Below, piece by piece: positions 35,612 to 44,769 of a DNA stretch of 64,000 bases (position 1 is the first letter of the stretch; every line of letters starts with the position of its first letter). Source of the DNA: Planctomycetota bacterium (GTDB lineage: Bacteria > Planctomycetota > Planctomycetia > Pirellulales > Lacipirellulaceae). A program made the translations under genes and the position numbers. A model generated the notes under the pieces. It was not told the DNA's origin. It saw nothing but the letters and a program-made list of their open reading frames with translations, and made no database searches. The stretch covers positions 248,001-312,000 of the forward strand of contig JAJDEF010000022.1 in the NCBI GenBank assembly GCA_029259945.1. Reading direction: 5' to 3'.

Positions 35612-36906
35612 ATACGACCACACTCTTTTGGACAAGTCTTGGCAGCCTTACAGCGACAGCGATCGCAAGTCTGGGATATCGTGCACTACGCGAGTTCTCG
35701 CGTCACGACCTCGAAGCCGTTTGCCGCCGGCACAACCAACCCAAGCGATTTAGCCAGGTACTCCGGCTCCACGAGTCGGTAGCCATAGGCATCGAGAGTC
35801 TCTCGATTCTCACCGCCGTCCTCAGCATGGTTTCTGGATGGCTCTGGATAAAAAATCACTGGCAACTCGCGGACGACCCTTCTTGGCTAGGGTTCCTCGC
35901 CTCGTGTGCTGGCTTAGGTTTAATCTTAGCTGCCGCGACGAGTTGGATACCTTGGGCAGCATCCCGCATTTTCTCCGCAGGGTTTCTTTTTTACACCTGG
36001 CCTTTATGGAAAGCCCTCTCAGTCTTGGCGAGCCCACTGTTTTGGGGCGCAAAGCTTATCGATATTATTCTGCATCGTATTGTGGGTCGACCCCAGCAAC
36101 ACGTCGACGAAGAAACCATCGAAGAAGAAATACGCACGATCGTCACTGAAGGACACCGCGAAGGCCTCCTCGAAGAAGATGCCCGCGAAATGATCGAAGG
36201 GGTAATCGAACTAGGCGATGCCGATGTCTCTGAAATCATGACGCCGCGAACCGACATGCACATGATTCAGGTAGACCTCCCGTGGGACGAACTCATCGAT
36301 GATGTAATCGAAGCGCCTCACACCCGCATTCCAGTCTACGACAATAACCGCGATGACATCGTAGGCGTTCTTTACAGCAAAGACCTACTCCCCGAACTTG
36401 CCACCGGCGATCTCGCCTCCCGAACTCCTATTCGAGATCTGGTCCGCAAGCCAGTATTCGTTCCCGAAACCAAACCGGTCGACGATCTATTGCAGATGTT
36501 TCAACAGCTACGAACCCACATTGCCATTGTTCTTGATGAATACGGCGGCGTCTCTGGGCTGGTCACCATCGAGGATGTTCTTGAGGAAATCGTCGGGGAA
36601 ATCGTCGACGAGTATGACAAAGAAGTCGCCGAAGAAATCGAGCGTATCGACGACAATATCTGTGAAGCTTTAGGACGTACCCATGTGGATGAGGTCAACG
36701 AAGCTATGAAAATCAATCTGCCCGACGACGGTGATTTCGATACGATCGGCGGCTTTGTCTTCACGGAAATAGGCCGTGTCCCTCTCCCCGGAGAAACACT
36801 CGTTTGGCAAGGGAAAATACGCATCGAAGTCCTCGAAGCTTCGAAACGCCGTATCGACCGAGTGCGGATCGAACGTCTTAGCGAAGACGAACGCAATACC
36901 GCCTAA
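35608..36906 (+). CDS. CNNM/CBS/CorC_HlyC membrane protein (YbeX/HlyC-like)
   Basis: A 432-residue membrane protein. Three to four N-terminal hydrophobic segments are followed by two CBS domains (DADVSEIMTPRTDMHMIQ..., VGVLYSKDLL..., FVPETKPVDDLLQMFQQLRTHIAIVLDEYGG) and a C-terminal CorC_HlyC domain with DDGDFDTIGGFVFTEIGRVPLPGE. Homologues are CNNM-type Mg/Co efflux proteins or, as YbeX, ribosome-maturation partners of YbeY. The GTG start overlaps the ybeY stop. The CNNM transmembrane part is shorter and less conserved than usual. Confidence 0.88.
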   Translation: MNTTTLFWTSLGSLTATAIASLGYRALREFSRHDLEAVCRRHNQPKRFSQVLRLHESVAIGIESLSILTAVLSMVSGWLWIKNHWQLADDPSWLGFLASCAGLGLILAAATSWIPWAASRIFSAGFLFYTWPLWKALSVLASPLFWGAKLIDIILHRIVGRPQQHVDEETIEEEIRTIVTEGHREGLLEEDAREMIEGVIELGDADVSEIMTPRTDMHMIQVDLPWDELIDDVIEAPHTRIPVYDNNRDDIVGVLYSKDLLPELATGDLASRTPIRDLVRKPVFVPETKPVDDLLQMFQQLRTHIAIVLDEYGGVSGLVTIEDVLEEIVGEIVDEYDKEVAEEIERIDDNICEALGRTHVDEVNEAMKINLPDDGDFDTIGGFVFTEIGRVPLPGETLVWQGKIRIEVLEASKRRIDRVRIERLSEDERNTA

Positions 36907-37048
36907 ATCTTCATGCTAGCACATGGCGCGTGCTGACCTTGACCCTCATCGTCAAGATTCGCTACTGTTCTGCGTCATTTTGTTTAGACTCCGCTGCGCG
37001 CGGTCTGCGTGGCAACGGTATTTCCGCTCCTCTCGCTTTCACTACCTT

Positions 37049-38425
37049 ATGTCCAAACTAATAATACTGATGGCCGTCGCTTTGCCTCTGGCTGACTGCT
37101 GGCACGCACCTGTCTCTGCTGCAGATTGGCAATGGCCTTCATGGCTCTCCACCGAAGCCGATCCCCCAGGCACCCCAGACTGGTGGAAAAAAAACAAGAA
37201 ACGAGCCCTCTTTGAGCCCGGCAAAGGCTATTCGGTGGAAGGGGTCGAAGGCTATTTCGACCAAGAGGGCCGACCAATGAATACAAAGGTCGCCAAAGTC
37301 GTCCATCTTAAAAAAAACAAAAGCAGCAGCCTTCTCGAAGACGTGAATCTGATGCAATCGGTGACCGACCTCAAAAAACAAGTGGGGCTTGGCCCCGACC
37401 AGCAAGCAGCCGAGCAAACCTATGCTGCTGGCGAAGATTCATTCCGTCGCGAAGCCTATGGCGAAGCAGCCAAACTATTCAAACAGACCATTTCACGTTG
37501 GCCCGATTCTAAGCTCGAACAAGACGCCATGTTCTTTTTGGGCGAGAGCCAATTTTTCGATAACAAATACCCTGAAGCCATCGAGACCTATAGCAAACTG
37601 CTGAAGAAGTACCCCAACTCGCTGCATCTCGACAAAGTCATTCGACGTCAATTCGACATCGCTCGCTATTGGGAAAAATACCACCAATACAAACCACGTT
37701 GGGCCACCACTCCAAACCTCTTCGACAACACACGTCCGCTATTCGACACGCTCGGCCGATCGTTGAAAGCCTACGAAAACATTCGTCTCAACGACCCGAC
37801 TGGCCCGTTGGCCGACGACTCGGTGATGGCGACAGCCAATTCCCACTTTCTTCGCGAACGCTACGACGATGCCGATTACTACTACGAACTCGTCCGACGC
37901 GAATACCCCCGGAGCGAACACCAGTTCGAAGCCCACATCCTAGGGCTACAGTGCAAACTACGAAAATACCAAGGCCCCGACTACGACGGCACCCCATTGC
38001 TAGAGGCGAAAAAACTCGTCAAACAGCTAAAAACACAATTCGCAGGCGAGATGAACACCGAGGAACGCAACCGACTAGCAGAAATTCGTGCCACCCTGAT
38101 TAAGCAGTTGGCAGCCCGCGATTTCAAACGGGCCAAAGGCTACGACACAACCGAGCATTTCGAAAGCGCACGCTTCTATTACTCCGAACTTGTCCGCGAT
38201 TACCCCGACACTCCCCTCGCCGAACTCGCTAAACAGCGCTACCAAGAACTCGCTGGCGAACCGGCCCATCCCAAGACCAACATGGGCTGGCTGATCGCCA
38301 TGTTCCCCGAAAATTCAGAACGCAAAGCAATCGCTCAAGTTCCAATGGTCGAATCCGACAACCAAATCCAAATCGCAAACCAACCAAAAAACACCAGCCC
38401 CGAAGCACAAACCGTCGTAAGATAG
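37049..38425 (+). CDS. Exported TPR protein, BamD-like
   Basis: About 458 residues with a signal peptide (MSKLIILMAVALPLADCWHAPVSA). After a Trp-rich linker come TPR-like repeats: FRREAYGEAAKLFKQTISRWPDSKLEQDAMFFLGESQFFDNKYPEAIETYSKLLKKYPNS and similar further on. This resembles the outer-membrane assembly lipoprotein BamD, though no clear lipobox is seen (LADCWHAP is a poor one). The C-terminus is Asn/Gln-rich. It is likely a periplasmic or outer-membrane scaffold; the lptE-like lipoprotein gene follows. ATG 37049 is chosen over the upstream frame from 36923. Confidence 0.78.
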   Translation: MSKLIILMAVALPLADCWHAPVSAADWQWPSWLSTEADPPGTPDWWKKNKKRALFEPGKGYSVEGVEGYFDQEGRPMNTKVAKVVHLKKNKSSSLLEDVNLMQSVTDLKKQVGLGPDQQAAEQTYAAGEDSFRREAYGEAAKLFKQTISRWPDSKLEQDAMFFLGESQFFDNKYPEAIETYSKLLKKYPNSLHLDKVIRRQFDIARYWEKYHQYKPRWATTPNLFDNTRPLFDTLGRSLKAYENIRLNDPTGPLADDSVMATANSHFLRERYDDADYYYELVRREYPRSEHQFEAHILGLQCKLRKYQGPDYDGTPLLEAKKLVKQLKTQFAGEMNTEERNRLAEIRATLIKQLAARDFKRAKGYDTTEHFESARFYYSELVRDYPDTPLAELAKQRYQELAGEPAHPKTNMGWLIAMFPENSERKAIAQVPMVESDNQIQIANQPKNTSPEAQTVVR

Positions 38426-38468
38426 CTGTCTGCATTCCTGCCAACTAACACACCACGCCACGGCATTG

Positions 38469-39014
38469 ATGACCTTTTTGCAGCAACCTCGAATGATCGT
38501 GCCAACAGCTCTCCTGGCTGCCGTTCTGCTGCAACTTGCCGGCTGTGCGGCCTATCGAGTTGGCTCCCAATCGCTTTATGCGTCAGACGTCCAAACGGTT
38601 TACGTTCCCATCATCGAAGCGGACAGTTTTCGTCGCGACTTGGGCGAACGACTCACCGAGGCAGTCGTCAAAGAAATTGAACTCAAAACACCGTTCAAAG
38701 TCGTAGGCACCCCCAACGCCGACAGCATCCTCTCGACCCGCTTGGTCAGCGAAACCAAGCACATCGTCGTCGAAAATCGCAACGACGACCCCCGCGCCGT
38801 CGAAATCAACATGGCCGCAGAAGTTACCTGGCTCAACCGTCGACGCGAGCCGCTACGCATCCCCGCTACGCTCGCCCTTCCACCCGAGCTACTGCCCGTC
38901 GGTCAAACCTCAACGCTTCTTCCCGAAGCGGGCCAATCGATTGCCACTGCCCAACAGCAAGCGATCGAACGCCTAGCCCAGCAAATCGTCTCAACAATGG
39001 AAGAACCCTGGTAG
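38469..39014 (+). CDS. LptE-like outer-membrane lipoprotein
   Basis: About 181 residues, with a lipoprotein signal peptide and lipobox LAGC at about residue 27. The body (AYRVGSQSLYASDVQTVYVPIIEADSFRRDLGERLTEAVVKEIELKTPFKVV) fits the LptE family, which forms a plug in LptD and delivers LPS to the outer leaflet. A TTG precedes the ATG at 38469; a further ATG at 38493 would also give a signal peptide. It follows the BamD-like gene by about 40 nt. A CATAG-type hairpin lies 10 nt after its stop. Confidence 0.82.
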   Translation: MTFLQQPRMIVPTALLAAVLLQLAGCAAYRVGSQSLYASDVQTVYVPIIEADSFRRDLGERLTEAVVKEIELKTPFKVVGTPNADSILSTRLVSETKHIVVENRNDDPRAVEINMAAEVTWLNRRREPLRIPATLALPPELLPVGQTSTLLPEAGQSIATAQQQAIERLAQQIVSTMEEPW

Positions 39015-39023
39015 AGCGTCCCC

Positions 39024-39048
39024 CATAGCCGGACCATCCTGGTCCGGT
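39024..39048 (+). repeat. CATAGCC hairpin, copy 2 (after lptE-like gene)
   Basis: CATAGCCGGACCATCCTGGT plus CCGGT: stem CCGGACCA/TGGTCCGG with compensating changes relative to the other copies. It is 10 nt after the stop. Confidence 0.7.
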
Positions 39049-39168
39049 CCCTCCCCAAAAAAACTCGCCCTCCCACCAGAGTTTTGTCCTATTGCCACAC
39101 AGTAAACAGAGACAAAATAAGGGCACTGTCTGTGAAATCAAAAATCATACATCAACCATCTTCCCGCT

Positions 39169-40056
39169 ATGGCTTCCCTCAACCATTCGCTATCAGAGCT
39201 CTTCCCTAGTCGAGCTACCCACTGGCGACTCCGCACACGGGTTCTAGAATTTTCCCGTCGACCGCTCTTGATGGGCATCGTCAACATCACGCCCAACAGT
39301 TTCTCTGACGGCGGCAAATTCTTCTCGCCCACAGCGGCTATCGACCAGGCTTTACAACTTGCCGAGGACGGCGCAGACATCCTCGACCTCGGTGGCGAAA
39401 GCACCCGCCCCTACGCCGAGCCCATCACCGTCCAAGAAGAACTAAGCCGCGTCGTTCCCGTTCTGCAAGGCCTTGTTGGACGCGTCGAGATTCCCATCTC
39501 GATCGACACTTCAAAAGCCATCGTCGCAGAAGCAGCGATCAAAGCCGGGGCAGAAATCATCAACGACATCACAGGCCTCGAAGCCGATCCCGCCATGCCT
39601 TCTCTAGCGGCCAGCACCAATGCCGCCGTCTGTGCCATGCACATGCAAGGCTCCCCCCAAACCATGCAAGATGGCCCCAGCTACGACGATGTGCTCGAAG
39701 AAATCTTTGACTATCTCCACCAGCGACGCGGCAACCTGATCGCAGCTGGCATTGCCCCAGAGCGCATCTGTCTCGACCCCGGCATCGGGTTCGGAAAAAC
39801 ACACCAACACAACTTCACGCTGATGGCCAATTGCGGCCGCTTTCATGCCCTTGGATGCCCCCTACTAGTGGGGCATTCTCGTAAGGGATTCTTAGCCAAA
39901 ATCCTAGCCGACAGCACCGCCGACCGTGCTGCTGCCACCGTTGGTGCAGCCCTCGCACTCGCCACCCAAGGCGTACAAATCATACGTGTCCACGACGTTC
40001 TGCCAGTTCGTGAGGCCTTGCTCGCTTTTGACGCCTGCGGCGGTCACCGACGCTAG
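39169..40056 (+). CDS. folP: Dihydropteroate synthase FolP
   Basis: Condenses p-aminobenzoate with 6-hydroxymethyl-dihydropterin diphosphate in folate synthesis. A 295-residue TIM barrel with MGIVNITPNSFSDGG, ILDLGGESTRPYAEPI, ISIDTSKAIVAEAAIKAGAEIINDITGL, MHMQGSPQTMQ, LDPGIGFGKTHQHN, VGHSRKGFL and HDVLPVREAL. The start at 39169 (MASLNHS) adds about 30 residues before the barrel. No other fol gene is adjacent. Confidence 0.94.
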   Translation: MASLNHSLSELFPSRATHWRLRTRVLEFSRRPLLMGIVNITPNSFSDGGKFFSPTAAIDQALQLAEDGADILDLGGESTRPYAEPITVQEELSRVVPVLQGLVGRVEIPISIDTSKAIVAEAAIKAGAEIINDITGLEADPAMPSLAASTNAAVCAMHMQGSPQTMQDGPSYDDVLEEIFDYLHQRRGNLIAAGIAPERICLDPGIGFGKTHQHNFTLMANCGRFHALGCPLLVGHSRKGFLAKILADSTADRAAATVGAALALATQGVQIIRVHDVLPVREALLAFDACGGHRR

Positions 40057-40248
40057 CATCTCCGCGGTAGATAGCAAAACTCACCCTAATTCGCGCCGCT
40101 TTTGTGCCTTTGCTGCATCACCTGCCAGCTCAACAACGGCTGGAAAGACGTTGACCGGCCCAGTCCTTTGACAGATACTTACGGGGTTGGGGGTTCCCGA
40201 CTTCGTTATCCTATAGGTTTTTACTTATTCTCACCTGCACACCTTTCC

Positions 40249-41538
40249 ATGCAAACTATCGTGAAAACACCCACTGAATCGGTTGAACTCGACCCATACT
40301 GTTGTCAGGTCGCCCGCCGAGCTAAAGCCGCATCTGCCGAGCTTGCTCAGGTCGCTGGCGATACGAAAATCACTTGGCTACGCCGATCCGCCGAACTCCT
40401 TCGCCAACGGATCGACGACGTCCAAGCAGCCAATCAGCTCGATATTCAGACCGCGCCTGAATACGGGCTAACCGACGCACAAGTCGACCGACTGCGCCTG
40501 ACGCCCGACCGCATCGAAGGCATTGCAGCAGCTCTTGAAGAAGTTGCCACACTCAGCGATCCCATCGGCTCCGTCATCGAATCCACGGTCCGACCCAACG
40601 GACTAACAATCAACAAAACCCGTGTCCCACTCGGTGTGGTTTTCTTTGTCTATGAGTCGCGACCCAACGTAACCGCCGATGCAGCTGCAATCTGCGTAAA
40701 GGCGGGCAATGCCGTCATTCTACGTGGCGGAAAAGAAGCAATGCACTCGAGCCAGGCAATTGTCAAACTTCTGCACGAAGCTGCCAGCGAAGTGGGCCTC
40801 CCCACCGACGCCGTCCAACTGGTGCAAACCACCAATCGAGATGCAGTCGGAAAGTTCCTGCAACTCAATGAATTCATCGACGTCGCTATCCCGCGAGGTG
40901 GCGAAGGCCTCATCCGACGAGTCGCCGCCGAAGCCAAGATGCCTGTGATCAAGCACTTTGCCGGCAATTGTCATGTGTATGTCGACACAGCCGCCGACTT
41001 AGAGATGGCTCGTGCGATCGTCGTAAATTCAAAATGCCACCGCATGGGCGTTTGCAACGCCGCCGAATCACTCCTGGTACACGCCGACATCGCCGGCGAG
41101 TTTCTTCCCACCCTCGCTGACGAATTAAGTGAGCAAGATGTCGAACTTCGCGGGGATGAGCGCACCTGCGAACTACTCGAAACAGCCACGTTAGCCGACG
41201 AAGAAGACTTTGCCGCTGAATACTTGGGCCCCATCATGTCGGTCGGTATCGTTGGTTCGACAGAAGAAGCCATCGAGCATATCAATCGCTATGGATCGGG
41301 GCATACCGATGCTATTGTCACGAGTGACTTGGCCACCTCCGAACAGTTCGCTGCAGAGGTCGACAGCTCAGCAGTAATGATCAATGCGAGCACTCGCTTC
41401 AACGATGGAGGAGAGTTCGGCCTAGGCGCAGAAATCGGCATCAGCACCGATAAATTCCACGCCCGTGGCCCATGCGGAATCGAAGCGCTAACCAGTTACA
41501 AATACGTCGTCCACGGAAACGGGCAGATTAGAAAATAA
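40249..41538 (+). CDS. proA: Glutamate-5-semialdehyde dehydrogenase ProA
   Basis: The NADPH-dependent second step of proline synthesis, reducing gamma-glutamyl phosphate. ALDH fold with TINKTRVPLGVVFFVYESRPNVTADAAAICVKAGNAVILRGGKEA, PRGGEGLIRRVAAEAKMPVIKHFAGNCHVYVD, the catalytic-Cys segment KCHRMGVCNAAESLLVH and FGLGAEIGISTDKFHARGPCGIEALTSYKY. ATG 40249 (MQTIVKTP) gives 429 residues; the open frame to 40102 adds a non-conserved leader. No proB is in the window. Confidence 0.95.
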   Translation: MQTIVKTPTESVELDPYCCQVARRAKAASAELAQVAGDTKITWLRRSAELLRQRIDDVQAANQLDIQTAPEYGLTDAQVDRLRLTPDRIEGIAAALEEVATLSDPIGSVIESTVRPNGLTINKTRVPLGVVFFVYESRPNVTADAAAICVKAGNAVILRGGKEAMHSSQAIVKLLHEAASEVGLPTDAVQLVQTTNRDAVGKFLQLNEFIDVAIPRGGEGLIRRVAAEAKMPVIKHFAGNCHVYVDTAADLEMARAIVVNSKCHRMGVCNAAESLLVHADIAGEFLPTLADELSEQDVELRGDERTCELLETATLADEEDFAAEYLGPIMSVGIVGSTEEAIEHINRYGSGHTDAIVTSDLATSEQFAAEVDSSAVMINASTRFNDGGEFGLGAEIGISTDKFHARGPCGIEALTSYKYVVHGNGQIRK

Positions 41539-41632
41539 GCGTCCAAAATATCCTGATTGATCTGATTCATGCAAACCTAAAAAATACGATCAACGGTCTT
41601 GCGTCTCAGATTCCCTCGCAATGGAGTGCGTG

Positions 41633-42679
41633 ATGGGTGATGTTCTAAGCCAAGCAGAAGTCGAAAGCCTGCTCACCTCAGCCGATGGCGATGTGCCGAG
41701 CGATGATGCTGCGCCAGATTCTCCAGCTCGCCCTCGCGAAAAAATCACCGTTTACGACTTCAAACGCCCCGAGCGCGTCGGCAAAGAACAAATGCGTGCA
41801 TTACAAACGATGCACGAAGGGTTTGGCCGCAATTTTGGCGCCTCGCTATCGGCCCTCTTACGCACAATGGTCGAGGTGAAACTCACCAGCGTCGACCAAC
41901 TCACCTATAGCGAGTTCGTCTTTAGTCTCGAAAACCCCACCTGCTTCAACCTGATTAATGCCAAGCCACTAGAGGGTCAACTGATCCTCGACATCAATCT
42001 CTCGATTCTCTTTCCGATCATCGATCGCTTACTCGGAGGTAGCACGACCGGCGTTGCACCGGCACGTCGGCCTCTCACCGAAATCGAGCTCCGTCTGGTC
42101 TCGCGAATCACCGACCTGTTTCTCGACGAAATGAAGCACGGCTGGGAAAACGTACTGTCGCTGGACCTAGAAATCGATCGCGTCGAAAGCAATCCTCAAT
42201 TGGTGCAAGTCATCCCAGCCAACGAAGTCATTGTTCTCGTAAGCTTCGAGCTGACGATCGGTGAAACGCGCGGCATGGTCAATCTTTGCATCCCGTTCAA
42301 CTCCATCGAGCGCATCAGCAACAAACTCACTTCCAATAGCTGGGTCAGCTACAGCAAAAAACCTCCTACCCACGAATCCATCCAACAACTGAGCAACCGA
42401 ATTGCAGAGGCTCCTGTCGAGATTGTTGTCGAGTTAGCAGAAACAACCATCTCGACCGCCGACCTTATTAGCCTTCGAGTGGGGGATATTATCGCGAGCG
42501 AAAAAGATGTCCAACAGCCGCTCATCGTCTCGATCGAAGGGCGTGGGAAATTTCAAGCAAAACCCGGACAAATCAAAGGACGCAAGGCGATCGAAATCAT
42601 TTCGCCACTTGAGGAGAACCACCTCCAATTGACCCCGGGTACCGACAAAACCTCTCAACCACAAGCAGAGTCCGCCTGA
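41633..42679 (+). CDS. fliM: Flagellar motor switch protein FliM
   Basis: Part of the C-ring; binds CheY-P through its N-terminal segment and sets rotation direction. MGDVLSQAEVESLLTS is the CheY-binding N-terminus, YDFKRPERVGKEQMRALQTMHEGFGRNF the middle-domain start, LILDINLSILFPIIDRLLGG the core, and IISPLEENHL comes at the end of the SpoA domain. ATG 41633 has GGAG about 6 nt upstream; 348 residues. No other flagellar gene is in the window, so fliM is a stray member of a dispersed flagellar set. Confidence 0.94.
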   Translation: MGDVLSQAEVESLLTSADGDVPSDDAAPDSPARPREKITVYDFKRPERVGKEQMRALQTMHEGFGRNFGASLSALLRTMVEVKLTSVDQLTYSEFVFSLENPTCFNLINAKPLEGQLILDINLSILFPIIDRLLGGSTTGVAPARRPLTEIELRLVSRITDLFLDEMKHGWENVLSLDLEIDRVESNPQLVQVIPANEVIVLVSFELTIGETRGMVNLCIPFNSIERISNKLTSNSWVSYSKKPPTHESIQQLSNRIAEAPVEIVVELAETTISTADLISLRVGDIIASEKDVQQPLIVSIEGRGKFQAKPGQIKGRKAIEIISPLEENHLQLTPGTDKTSQPQAESA

Positions 42680-42986
42680 CCTTCAGTTGATAGGAGACGT
42701 CTCTGACGCTGATACTGCTAGGAATAACAATCTAGCTTAAAGGAAAAATGAATTTCCTGCTGGGCAAAGAATTGACACAAGAGGGACACTTCTGCGACAA
42801 TAGTGTTGGGGATTTTCTTTTTTCATTTGCCAATTATTATTCTGGTCGAGATTGTTCGACTCGTGAAGAATTCTTGTGTTTGGTAGCGTAGCCACGCGTA
42901 ACACATCTACCAGAGGATGACGCGCGGGGCTGTTGGGCAACAGTGAGGTCTTGCCACAAAAAAACCCGACCTCGGGAGAGACAGTT
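42680..42986 (+). other. Spacer before zinc-ribbon gene, with possible promoter
   Basis: 307 nt with no gene. TTGACA (42772-42777) and GACAAT (42796-42801), 18 bp apart, form a fair sigma-70-like promoter. Transcription from it would give a leader of about 180 nt; I see no strong hairpin or known riboswitch in that leader. Confidence 0.4.
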
Positions 42987-43340
42987 ATGGGGATCTCTGT
43001 CAAATGTCCCAACGGACATGAATTCAAAGTAAAAGATAAGTATGCTGGAAAAAAGGGCCTCTGCCCCTACTGTCCAGGCCAGGTTTCTGTACGCGTGCCC
43101 GACGCAGTTTCCTCGAAAGAACTAACGAAAGCGGCCCTAAAAGTAGCCAGAGACCAGCATGCAGGCGCTGCAGCACCTACCGCATCCGTGTTCGACGACC
43201 CCGACGAGCAAAGTCCCAGCGCCAGTGGCAGTCTTATTGGTTCTTCAGTCATTCGTCACAACATCAAATGTCGTTGTGGCGAAAAAGTCCCCATGTGGTT
43301 CGCACGATGCCCAAAATGCGGAGAGTTTCTAGAGCACTAG
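42987..43340 (+). CDS. Zinc-ribbon protein of unknown function
   Basis: 117 residues. The N-terminal half has CPNGHEFKVKDKYAGKKGLCPYC (a C-x2-GH ... C-x2-C ribbon) and the C-terminal half CRCGEKVPMWFARCPKCGEFLEH (a second Cys-rich ribbon), joined by an Ala/Ser-rich linker. Similar short FKVKDKYAGKKGLCP sequences occur in planctomycetes, often attached to larger proteins. Function unknown; nucleic-acid or protein binding is possible. ATG 42987 has GGGAGAG upstream. A CATAG-type repeat follows. Confidence 0.75.
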   Translation: MGISVKCPNGHEFKVKDKYAGKKGLCPYCPGQVSVRVPDAVSSKELTKAALKVARDQHAGAAAPTASVFDDPDEQSPSASGSLIGSSVIRHNIKCRCGEKVPMWFARCPKCGEFLEH

Positions 43341-43360
43341 ACAATTTCGACGACAAGGTC

Positions 43361-43382
43361 CATAGCCCAGCCATCCTGACCG
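43361..43382 (+). repeat. CATAGCCC hairpin, copy 3 (after zinc-ribbon gene)
   Basis: CATAGCCCAGCCATCCTGAC plus CG, a degenerate copy with a weaker stem, 21 nt after the stop and in the gene's orientation. Confidence 0.55.
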
Positions 43383-43415
43383 AAAATGACCAAACCACAC
43401 GTCGTGCTCAGCTCA

Positions 43416-43790
43416 TCAGTCCCTGGTCAACAACGAAATTACTTCCAACGCCGCCACGCTATTCTCTGGAGATCGCGTCTCTCTCTTCCCCTCACAAAGG
43501 GTGATATCAATGGCATAGCGAAGATATTGTTCTCGCGATTCCTCGACCTTCTCCCAGCCTATCTCGACCACCACGCGCGGCCATAACTCCCGCACTTGCT
43601 CTAGAGCTTTGGCGTCGCCTCGGATGGCCGAATAGATCACATCGTCCAGCCGTTCGAGCAAAGCTCGGACGCTATCTGTTTCGACGTCCAGTAATTTGGC
43701 GGGACGTTCGATTGCCGGGTTATCCGGCGCACTATTAGCGATACTTCGACTGGAATGTGCCGCATGTGGACGAAAATTGCTTTCACTCAT
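43416..43790 (-). CDS. Conserved-looking hypothetical protein
   Basis: 124 residues, predicted helical and soluble: SVRALLERLDDVIYSAIRGDAKALEQVRELWPRVVVEIGWEKVEESREQYLRYAIDI. I do not recognise a family with a known role; I have the impression of similar planctomycete proteins. Its ATG overlaps the stop of the upstream coiled-coil gene by 4 nt (ATGA), so the two are cotranslated and may interact. Confidence 0.65.
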   Translation of the reverse strand: MSESNFRPHAAHSSRSIANSAPDNPAIERPAKLLDVETDSVRALLERLDDVIYSAIRGDAKALEQVRELWPRVVVEIGWEKVEESREQYLRYAIDITLCEGKRETRSPENSVAALEVISLLTRD

Positions 43791-44473
43791 TCTTGGTCTG
43801 ACTCCCCCGTATTTCGTTGTCGACGACGCTTAGCCGCCCGACGCATCTGGGCCCGACGTCTTAACTCTGCACTTCGAGACGAGATTTCGCCTTCGACGAC
43901 TGCTGTCAATGGCTCGGCTTCTTCGATGTCACGAGCGATCTCCAGTTTGTCATCATCCAGATGTTCCTCTAGCAAAACACACTGTTGTTCTAGAAGCTGT
44001 CGTATTTCCTGAAACTCTTCTGCCCACTGGCCTTGCTCTTGATTTGTTCGTGCCCTCTCCGCTTCTAAGGCTAAAGATAAATCCTCCGTACGCTGACTTG
44101 CCGCATTTCGCTCTGCTTCTAGCAAAGCGTGACGTCGTTCTAAGTTCTCCAACTCCTTGAGTTGCTCGGTGTTCTCTTCCTCAAGTTGCTGGATTTCCTC
44201 GCGAGCCTCGTCGAGATCACGTTTCCACTGGATCACTTGTGTCTCGAGGTCGCCCTCTTGCTCTCGGCACTTCTCCAGCGAGTCTTCGCGCAGGTCGAGT
44301 TCCGTTTGCTTCCTCGCCAGTTCAGTCTGCCAGTCAGATAACTCACCATGTAACTTCTCTAAAGCATCAAACGAATCGTGGACCCATGTTTCCAATTGGG
44401 TCTGCTCACCTTGCAATTCCCCAAGAGGCTGCAAAGTGGACTGAATCGACTCGATGGTTTCTGACGCAGGCAT
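43787..44473 (-). CDS. Coiled-coil protein of unknown function
   Basis: About 228 residues from ATG 44473 (MPASETIESIQS). Almost the whole sequence is a predicted coiled coil (LEKLHGELSDWQTELARKQTE, then long heptad-like Glu/Leu/Arg runs) with a basic C-terminus (ELRRRAQMRRAAKRRRQRN). No membrane segment. The open frame continues to 44665 with a leader of different composition. It is translationally coupled to the next gene. It could be a structural or scaffold protein. Confidence 0.65.
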   Translation of the reverse strand: MPASETIESIQSTLQPLGELQGEQTQLETWVHDSFDALEKLHGELSDWQTELARKQTELDLREDSLEKCREQEGDLETQVIQWKRDLDEAREEIQQLEEENTEQLKELENLERRHALLEAERNAASQRTEDLSLALEAERARTNQEQGQWAEEFQEIRQLLEQQCVLLEEHLDDDKLEIARDIEEAEPLTAVVEGEISSRSAELRRRAQMRRAAKRRRQRNTGESDQE

Positions 44474-44769
44474 AGGCGATAGGAGCTTCGAATCACTCAG
44501 GTCGTAATTCAAAACCTTCAGAAAAGAAAGTGAGCCCAGACGGACAGTGACTGCAAACGTCACATTTGGAAAAGAAAAGGGTGAAACAGAGCAGCGCATA
44601 CCGCCCCGCCACCAAAAAGGTAGCTTACAAACTTCAGCGAAGCAAAGTTTCTCTTTCCCGAGCAAGCAGATTTCCGCCCAAGGGCTTTATGCAACCCGAA
44701 CAATCGGGTCTACTAGGCAACTGCAATGTGGCGTTTTGACAACATTCCGTCCCCCCTGATCTTTCTCCT

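Noticed and set aside
40169-40200. TTGACA promoter before proA
   Set aside because: A -35 TTGACA is present, but no acceptable -10 is found at 16-18 bp.
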